This document shows, one piece after another, positions 5,903-12,301 of a DNA stretch of 21,397 nucleotides. How positions within the stretch are numbered: the first letter of the stretch is position 1; each line of letters opens with the position of its first letter. A program made the translations under genes and the position numbers. Origin of the DNA: an uncultured Fidelibacterota bacterium (GTDB taxonomy: Bacteria > Fidelibacterota > Marinisomatia > Marinisomatales > UBA8229); the NCBI GenBank assembly GCA_913054425.1, contig CAJXJG010000008.1:1-21397 (forward strand), given 5' to 3'. Below the pieces are notes generated by a model that was not told the origin of the DNA, ran no database searches, and worked only from the letters and a program-made list of their open reading frames with translations.

Positions 5903-7407
5903 AAAAATGCTCCAAATTCCATCTGTTTTTTCTCCTGATTACCGGTTTATTTTCCAAGGCGGGTGGTGATCAGGAAATAGTAATCGGTTCCAAGAAATTT
6001 ACCGAATCGGTCATTTTAGGTGAAATTTTAACCCAAGTTTCCCAGTTTGCAGGTTTCTCTGCCATTCACAAACAGGAGCTGGGAGGAACCCAGATCCTGT
6101 GGAATGCCCTTTTGGCTGGAGAGATTGATATGTATCCTGACTATACCGGTACCCTGATGAGAGAAACCCTGTCAGAATTAAGACTGAAAAATGAGTCCGA
6201 ATTGCGCCAGGTACTCCTCAGCCAGGGTATTGGGATGACAGAACCGCTTGGATTTAATAACACCTATGCCATGGGAATAAAAAAAGCGACCTGGCAGCGG
6301 TTGAATATCAATAAAATCTCTGACCTTCAAAATTACCCTGAATTAACATTTGGGTTCAGCAATGAATTTATGAATCGCTCCGATGGCTGGCCCGGTCTTA
6401 AAAAATATTACCAGCTCCCCCAACAAAAGGTTCGGGGGCTTGATCACGACCTGGCTTACAGGGGACTCGAAAGCGGGGATATCCAATTGACTGATCTGTA
6501 TTCTACAGACGCCGAGATCGAATATTATGATTTGAAGATATTGGCAGATGACCGAGGATACTTCCCCGCCTATCATTCGGTTATTTTATACCGTAATGAT
6601 TTAAAAAGCCGGGCACCGGGCCTGCTAAAGATTATAAAAAAAATAGAGGGTCAAATTTTAGCATCTGCTATGATAGCTTTGAACGCACAGGTTAAGATAG
6701 AACAAAATACGGAAAAATCGACGGCTGGAAGGTTCCTGTCCTCTACCTTGAATATGAATGTTGCACTGGTTGAACAATCCATGGTTTCTGCCTTGATAAA
6801 ACATACTCAAGAACATTTGATATTATCAGGAATTTCGCTGAGCGGAGCTATTGTGATTTCAATTCCGCTGGGGATTCTGGCAGTTCGCAGAAAGAGGTTA
6901 GGGCAATTTATTCTTGGGATAACGGGAATAATTCAAACTATACCATCACTGGCACTGCTGGTATTCATGATTCCTTTCCTGGGGATTGGCGCAGCCCCGG
7001 CGATTGCAGCTTTATTCCTCTACAGCCTCTTGCCAATTGTACGAAACACATATACCGGTTTACACGATATTCCATTGGAAATCCTGGAATCTGCTGATGC
7101 CATGGGTCTTCCCCGGAATACCCGCCTGCGGTTGATTGAAATACCCCTTGCTTCCCGGTCAATTCTGGCAGGGATAAAAACCTCAGCGGTAATCAACATT
7201 GGAACCGCCACCCTGGGTGCCCTCATTGGCGCCGGCGGATTCGGTCAGCCAATATTGACGGGAATCCGACTGGATAATATAAGTTTGATTCTGCAAGGAG
7301 CAATCCCAGCTGCTGTTTTAGCCATTTTTGTTCAGGGGATTTTTGAGAGCTTGGATAAAGTAATTGTTCCCAAGGGATTACAAATCAAATCCGAAAACTC
7401 CTTTTGA
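5899..7407 (+). CDS. ABC transporter substrate-binding protein/permease fusion, QAT/EgtU type
   Basis: One 502-residue polypeptide combines two transporter parts. A signal peptide (about 1-21) leads into a substrate-binding domain of the OpuAC/glycine-betaine-choline type (about 25-275), with GSKKFTES (30-37), EIDMYPDYTGTL (75-86), and Tyr/Trp residues at 164, 170, 171, 209, 210, 221 and 225 that could form an aromatic cage. Then comes a permease domain (about 295-490) with several membrane helices and the EAA loop ADAMGLPRNTRLRLIEIPLA (399-418) that contacts the ATPase. In the EgtU proteins of Streptococcus and Helicobacter the permease comes first; here the order is reversed. The start is TTG, overlapping the upstream TGA by four bases, and its end overlaps the start of senA in the same way. 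Uptake of ergothioneine/selenoneine-like betaines is inferred from context; choline or glycine betaine remain alternatives. Confidence 0.85.
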   Translation: MKKCSKFHLFFLLITGLFSKAGGDQEIVIGSKKFTESVILGEILTQVSQFAGFSAIHKQELGGTQILWNALLAGEIDMYPDYTGTLMRETLSELRLKNESELRQVLLSQGIGMTEPLGFNNTYAMGIKKATWQRLNINKISDLQNYPELTFGFSNEFMNRSDGWPGLKKYYQLPQQKVRGLDHDLAYRGLESGDIQLTDLYSTDAEIEYYDLKILADDRGYFPAYHSVILYRNDLKSRAPGLLKIIKKIEGQILASAMIALNAQVKIEQNTEKSTAGRFLSSTLNMNVALVEQSMVSALIKHTQEHLILSGISLSGAIVISIPLGILAVRRKRLGQFILGITGIIQTIPSLALLVFMIPFLGIGAAPAIAALFLYSLLPIVRNTYTGLHDIPLEILESADAMGLPRNTRLRLIEIPLASRSILAGIKTSAVINIGTATLGALIGAGGFGQPILTGIRLDNISLILQGAIPAAVLAIFVQGIFESLDKVIVPKGLQIKSENSF

Positions 7408-8648
7408 TTTATCATCGAAATTTTCCGGTTGAAGTTTTGAGCGAATGGGTTAAATGTGCCCGACAGAAAACGTTTCAGTTGGTAGCTGATCTCACGGATG
7501 ACCAGATGATGGGACCCAAATTGGAGATTGTAAATCCATTGATATGGGAAATCGGTCATGCCGCCTATTTCCAGGAATATTGGGTTTTCAGACGAAATGG
7601 AGAAAAATCACTCATACCCAATGCGGATAAAATTTATGATTCAATTCATATTCTTCATGAAGATCGCTGGGACTTACCATTATTATCCAGAAATGAGACA
7701 TACCAATATTTACGGGATGTTCGCGAAAAAGTATTGGAACTGCTGGAGAACAAAAACCACACAGAAGAAGATTTATATCATATTGTCTATTCCATTTATC
7801 ACGAAGATATGCACACGGAAGCCTTCACATATACCAGACAGACCCTTGAATTACCACACCCATTTAAAAACGATTATGACGACAATGCTGATATAAAATT
7901 CAAGCCGGTTCAAGGCGATGCTCAAATCGACAGCTGTGCATTTATGTTGGGGGGTTCGCATGAGGATCCGTTTGTTTTTGATAATGAAAAATGGGAGCAT
8001 CCTGTCCAGGTAGAGACCTTCAGGATCGCCCGTACACCCGTTACTCAGGGGGAATATTTGGATTTTGTTGAGGCTGGAGGGTACAACACATCGAAGTTGT
8101 GGACAGACGATGGTTGGACATGGCGTCAGGCAGAACAAGTCACTCACCCTGTTTATTGGAGAAAGGACAAAAATGGATCCTGGAACAGGCGGGTATTTGA
8201 TCGATGGTGCTCACTGGAACCGGATCATCCTGTCATCCACGTCAACTGGTTTGAAGCAGTTGCTTACTGCCGCTGGGCTGGACGTAGATTACCCACTGAA
8301 CCTGAATGGGAAGCCGCAGCACAGGGCGCAGGTAAGCACAAAGCCAATTTGGACTGGAGGAATTTTAACACCGTCCCAGTGAATGCTTATCCGGAATCTG
8401 ACAGCAATTTCGGCTGCCGGCAAATGCTGGGCAATGTTTGGGAATGGACAGGAACCACCTTTCAATCATATCCGGGATTTACACCTGATCCGTATAAAGA
8501 ATATTCTCAACCACTCTTTAATCAGACCAAGGTTTTGAAAGGTGGCTGCTGGGCAACCCGCTCCAGGTTTATCCGCAATACCTATCGTAACTATTATACG
8601 CCTGACCGTCGGGATGTGTGGAGCGGATTTCGCACCTGCGCCTTATAA
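7404..8648 (+). CDS. senA: SenA-like selenoneine synthase (EgtB homologue)
   Basis: The 414-residue protein has the EgtB architecture: a DinB-like helical domain (about 10-150) and a formylglycine-generating-enzyme-like domain (about 170-414). The three iron-binding His are visible: H52 in EIGHAAYFQEYW, and H133 and H137 in HEDMHTEAF. Several features fit the SenA branch better than classical EgtB: NPLIWEIGH, the IYDS-IHILHEDRWDLPL region (78-93), and the end RNYYTPDRRDVWSGFRTCAL (395-414). SenA is a non-haem iron enzyme that forms the C-Se bond between hercynine and a selenosugar, leading to selenoneine. The deciding evidence is its neighbour, which carries SenB and EgtD. The start is TTG inside the upstream TGA; the next in-frame ATG is residue 35, within the domain. 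The stop codon abuts the next ATG. Confidence 0.8.
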   Translation: MIYHRNFPVEVLSEWVKCARQKTFQLVADLTDDQMMGPKLEIVNPLIWEIGHAAYFQEYWVFRRNGEKSLIPNADKIYDSIHILHEDRWDLPLLSRNETYQYLRDVREKVLELLENKNHTEEDLYHIVYSIYHEDMHTEAFTYTRQTLELPHPFKNDYDDNADIKFKPVQGDAQIDSCAFMLGGSHEDPFVFDNEKWEHPVQVETFRIARTPVTQGEYLDFVEAGGYNTSKLWTDDGWTWRQAEQVTHPVYWRKDKNGSWNRRVFDRWCSLEPDHPVIHVNWFEAVAYCRWAGRRLPTEPEWEAAAQGAGKHKANLDWRNFNTVPVNAYPESDSNFGCRQMLGNVWEWTGTTFQSYPGFTPDPYKEYSQPLFNQTKVLKGGCWATRSRFIRNTYRNYYTPDRRDVWSGFRTCAL

Positions 8649-10598
8649 ATGAGAATATGCATCGTTACGCCGGCAGCCCCTAACTCCTTGAAGGGAAACC
8701 GCATAACTGCCCTGCGCTGGGCACGCATACTGCGGGGATTGGGGCACACTGTCCGGATTCTTACAGAATATCACAGGCAAAGAACGGATTTACTGATTGT
8801 TTTACACGCATGGAAGAGTTATGCTTCTATAGAAAAATTTAAAAAACAACACCCGGATTTCCCACTGGTAATTGCTTTAGCTGGAACAGATTTATATCGA
8901 GATATCCGTAAAAAGACTCAAGTCATTAATGGACTGAATTGGGCAAAACGTTTAATAGTATTGCAGCCGCTGGGCATTGAGGAAATTCCGTCTTACTTAC
9001 ACAGCAGGACCCGTGTAATCTATCAATCAAATACTGTTAAATTCTTCAGTGGATCAAAAAACACAGGAAAATTCAGAGTGTGTATCATTGGTCATTTACG
9101 TGCGGTAAAAGATCCTTTACGAACTGCTCTCGCCGTTCGAATGTTGCCATCTCATTCTACAATCGAAATCACGCATATTGGCGCTGCCTTGGATGAACAG
9201 ATGGAATCAATTGCACGGGCTGAAGTGAAATCCAACCCAAGATATTCCTGGATCGGTGAAATATCACGGAGCAAAGCCTTGCGCATTCTGGCGGGAAGCA
9301 AACTGCTTATCCATACCTCTCAAATGGAAGGGGGAGCAAATGTAATCTCCGAATCCATATCGCTGGGTGTACCGGTTATTTCCACTGAAATCCCGGGTTC
9401 AGTGGGTTTATTAGGCTCAGGGTATCCCGGGTATTTTGAAACAGGCAATACAAAAGAACTAGCGAAACTTTTGGAGAAGGCGGAACGAGATAAATCTTTT
9501 TACAAAGCTCTTTTCGATTATTGCACTGCTTTGCAACCGTTGTTCAACCTTGACAGAGAAAAGGAAGCATGGGAAAATTTATTGTGGGAAGCTGTTTCTC
9601 AAAAAAAAGTCAGAAAACCAAAAAGGTATGATTCCCGTTTCAAAGTTATAAAACTAGCGAAGAGGAAATTAGATTTGATAAGGGGACTTGAAGGTAATAA
9701 AAAGAGTATTTCATGTGAGTACTTTTACGATCAAAAAGGGTCTGAATTATTTGAGCAAATCTGTGAATTACCGGAATATTATTTAACCCGGACTGAAACC
9801 CGGATACTGACTCAAAAATCGAAACAGATTGCAGCCCTGTTTGACAAACCGCCGGATGTGGTAGAGCTGGGTAGCGGAAATTCGGTGAAAACAGGAATTT
9901 TACTTCGGGAATTGCTGAAACAGTTTGGTTATTTAAAATATATCCCCATAGATATCTCCCAGGAGATTTTGGAAAAAGGTTCCAGAAATCTGCTGGATAC
10001 ATTTTCAAATCTTGATATTCAGGCAGTTTTAGGGGATTATTTGGAAGGATTAAATCTCTTGAAAAGGAAAAGCCAGAATCCGAGATTGATTCTGTGGCTG
10101 GGCTCCAGCATTGGCAACTTTGATAGAAATGGTGCAGTAGAATTTCTCACACAGGTGAGAAAACGAATGATTGTTGAAGATAAACTCCTGATCGGAATTG
10201 ATCTGAGAAAAAAACCTGAACTGCTTGTGAAAGCATATAATGATTCACAGGGTGTCACAGCAAAATTTAATCTTAATCTGCTTCAAAGAATTAACTCGGA
10301 ATTAGATGGAACTTTTACTCTGGATAATTTCTACCATCAGGCAGTATACAACGATAAGCCAGGACGGATTGAAATGTATCTCATCAGCAGGTGTGAGCAC
10401 ACAATTCATTTGAACCATTCCGGACAAACGATTACATTCAAAAAAGATGAACCTATTCATACGGAGAATGCTTATAAATATTCATTTTCAGAGATTCAGA
10501 AACTGGCGGGAAACGCTGGTTTCCATTTAGATCATCACCTGACCGATGCGCGGAATTGGTTCAGTGTAAATGTATTAACCCGAACAATTGACGCTTGA
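8649..10598 (+). CDS. senB-egtD: SenB selenosugar synthase fused to EgtD histidine methyltransferase
   Basis: One 649-residue frame joins two enzymes. Residues 1-315 are a GT-B glycosyltransferase-fold protein of the SenB family, with VTPAAPNSLKGNR (6-18), ALRWARILR (21-29), GTDLY (79-83), VLQPLG (104-109), VIYQS (123-127), GHLRAVKDPLR (148-158) and MEGGANVISE (226-235). SenB uses selenophosphate and a UDP-sugar to make a selenosugar. After a basic linker (about 317-332), residues 335-649 form an EgtD S-adenosylmethionine-dependent methyltransferase that converts histidine to hercynine: YFYDQKGSELFE (358-369), LPEYYLTRTE (374-383), ELGSGNSVKT (406-415), LGSSIGN (484-490), GVTAKFNLNLL (535-545) and HTENAYKYS (604-612). 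Both halves are near full length for stand-alone enzymes. The histidine-binding motif has Ala608 where Ser is usual. The ATG abuts the SenA stop. Confidence 0.88.
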   Translation: MRICIVTPAAPNSLKGNRITALRWARILRGLGHTVRILTEYHRQRTDLLIVLHAWKSYASIEKFKKQHPDFPLVIALAGTDLYRDIRKKTQVINGLNWAKRLIVLQPLGIEEIPSYLHSRTRVIYQSNTVKFFSGSKNTGKFRVCIIGHLRAVKDPLRTALAVRMLPSHSTIEITHIGAALDEQMESIARAEVKSNPRYSWIGEISRSKALRILAGSKLLIHTSQMEGGANVISESISLGVPVISTEIPGSVGLLGSGYPGYFETGNTKELAKLLEKAERDKSFYKALFDYCTALQPLFNLDREKEAWENLLWEAVSQKKVRKPKRYDSRFKVIKLAKRKLDLIRGLEGNKKSISCEYFYDQKGSELFEQICELPEYYLTRTETRILTQKSKQIAALFDKPPDVVELGSGNSVKTGILLRELLKQFGYLKYIPIDISQEILEKGSRNLLDTFSNLDIQAVLGDYLEGLNLLKRKSQNPRLILWLGSSIGNFDRNGAVEFLTQVRKRMIVEDKLLIGIDLRKKPELLVKAYNDSQGVTAKFNLNLLQRINSELDGTFTLDNFYHQAVYNDKPGRIEMYLISRCEHTIHLNHSGQTITFKKDEPIHTENAYKYSFSEIQKLAGNAGFHLDHHLTDARNWFSVNVLTRTIDA

Positions 10599-10639
10599 GG
10601 ACTGGATTAATTCTTTATCAATAAAGTCGAGACCTCAGA

Positions 10640-12301
10640 TCAAAAAATCAGCTTGAAGTCAGTGGAAAAACGCAGGCCTTTGGCCGTGTTAAATATTCCA
10701 CCGTGCTGTCCAAATCCTATATTCCACTGGAAAGCTCTTAAGTTCAGGCGAAATCCAGTGCCCCATATAAACCCATCCAAACCCCCAATTCCAATACCGA
10801 AATAAATAGGGAAAACTGGTGTCCGTTCGTATTCAAGACCGAAAGAGAGTTGTGGAAGGACACCTTCCAGGTAGTCATTGTTCAAGTAATACTTGACCGA
10901 GGTATGAACAATCAAATCCTGTAGGAATCTATATGAACCTCCCACAATGAATTGAGGAGGATAAACAGTTTTACCAGAACCAACTGCAAAGGATGTATCA
11001 AGCCTGGTAAAACTTTGCTCGAGAGAATCAATTTGTTCATCGTTGTAATCAGCAATCTCATCAATATCTTCGGAAGATAGACGAATGGAGAATTCATTCT
11101 CCTTAATATATCTCTCCGACCACGTGATTTTACCAAAGAGATCTTTCAGGGCAAGACTAACACTCAGTTGAGGATTAATATCTGCAATAACCCCTAAATC
11201 CAGGCTGAAACCAGTACCCAACGCAGGTACCCTCGAATCCAGATCAAAATTAGTGAAAATTGTTGTTTTTCCTCCAATGATGATACTGTCAGGAGTGGTT
11301 GTTATTTCCAGCCTGTTTGCATCCACATGAATATCCGCTAAACCGACTAAAAGATTCAGACCTGCACCAGCATAAAACCGGTCAACAATATTTTCCAGCT
11401 GAGGAAACACCAACTGCCGTCCGTAATCGACCGTGATCGGAAAAACTGAAAGCAGGTTCAGATGTAAAGCTGAAAAATCCTGGGGTTGATCAAATTTTAC
11501 ACCGCGGAACAGTACATCCATTATAGCCGGGGGCAAAATAACTCTTCCCAACACTTTTGGTTCCAGGACTGAAAACCCAAAATTGCCTATTGTGAAACTC
11601 ATTAAATTGATTCCGGCCACCAGATTAAGGTTCCAATTTTCAGCAGGGAATACGGATAAAAAATCATCTTTATTCCCGGGGCCACTCAGATCAAGACCCC
11701 CAAACAGTTGATTATTGATCCAGTCGGGATAAATGGCATTATTTCCGATGTATAAACTGACACCCACCAAGGTTAACGTAAAATATGGCATGTGTCCAGG
11801 CTCTTCCATCGGACGATTTTCGGTTACGATCCAGGCATCTTTGAAACCCCCTGCAATCACTGAGTCTTGAAAGATTTCAACAGTATCCCTGTTCGTAAAA
11901 TCACCTACCCGCAATTTGTATAATGAATCCATCTTTATTATAATCCAGGGGATATGCTTGCCAAACCGGTTCTGAAAAATATTTTTTGTCTCTTTCGCAC
12001 GTTTCTTATCCGGGCTGGCCATGAGCTGAACTGAATAGTAATTCTGAGCGAAATCCAGGGAGGCGGAAACAGTATCTTTTTCCATCAGTCCTGAAGTGTC
12101 AAACTTTCCGTCTTCCGCAGCGCCAAAGATGATTGGTTTCCCATAATATCCAAGGTCAGCGGGATTTAAACCCAAGATATCATTCCCTATTGTCCGGGTC
12201 AAATAAGCTCCGGCGGTCGCTGTCTGAATCGGGTTGGTATCGTTCACTCCTCCCGCCAGGAGAAAACCGGTAATCAGCATATACTGGTGAATGAATTTCA
12301 T
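10640..12301 (-). CDS. Outer-membrane beta-barrel protein with inserted SPOR domain
   Basis: The 553-residue protein begins with a signal peptide, then ATAGAYLTRTIGNDILGLNPADLGYYGKP (given here in two parts: ATAGAYLTRTIG and NPADLGYYGKP), the start of PorV/FadL-like and DUF5723-like barrels. Residues about 88-160 form a SPOR-like domain: YYSVQLMAS, then LYKLRVGDF and AWIVTENRP. The rest is a run of amphipathic beta strands rich in Gly and aromatics, ending in Phe (KLIF), as outer-membrane barrels do. SPOR domains bind glycan strands lacking stem peptides, which would put this insert in the periplasm. It overlaps the upstream lipoprotein gene by four bases (ATGA), so the two products probably work together at the outer membrane. 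It converges with the SenB-EgtD gene. Function is unknown. Confidence 0.72.
   Translation of the reverse strand: MKFIHQYMLITGFLLAGGVNDTNPIQTATAGAYLTRTIGNDILGLNPADLGYYGKPIIFGAAEDGKFDTSGLMEKDTVSASLDFAQNYYSVQLMASPDKKRAKETKNIFQNRFGKHIPWIIIKMDSLYKLRVGDFTNRDTVEIFQDSVIAGGFKDAWIVTENRPMEEPGHMPYFTLTLVGVSLYIGNNAIYPDWINNQLFGGLDLSGPGNKDDFLSVFPAENWNLNLVAGINLMSFTIGNFGFSVLEPKVLGRVILPPAIMDVLFRGVKFDQPQDFSALHLNLLSVFPITVDYGRQLVFPQLENIVDRFYAGAGLNLLVGLADIHVDANRLEITTTPDSIIIGGKTTIFTNFDLDSRVPALGTGFSLDLGVIADINPQLSVSLALKDLFGKITWSERYIKENEFSIRLSSEDIDEIADYNDEQIDSLEQSFTRLDTSFAVGSGKTVYPPQFIVGGSYRFLQDLIVHTSVKYYLNNDYLEGVLPQLSFGLEYERTPVFPIYFGIGIGGLDGFIWGTGFRLNLRAFQWNIGFGQHGGIFNTAKGLRFSTDFKLIF

Noticed and set aside
5150..7407. 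Ordinary glycine betaine/choline osmoprotectant transporter
   Set aside because: The family allows it, but the lack of CBS domains and the overlapping genes for hercynine and selenosugar enzymes make a thio- or selenohistidine betaine more likely. Kept as the main alternative.
7404..8648. Classical EgtB of ergothioneine synthesis, or a formylglycine-generating enzyme
   Set aside because: The domain order and iron-binding histidines fit EgtB-type enzymes, not sulfatase maturation. No EgtA, EgtC or EgtE is present, while SenB is fused in the next gene and the C-terminal signature looks SenA-like. Classical EgtB is not fully excluded.
10613..10626. CTTTATCAATAAAG palindrome between convergent genes as a terminator
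   Set aside because: The stem is all but one pair per arm A/T and the loop only two bases, with no T-run on either strand.
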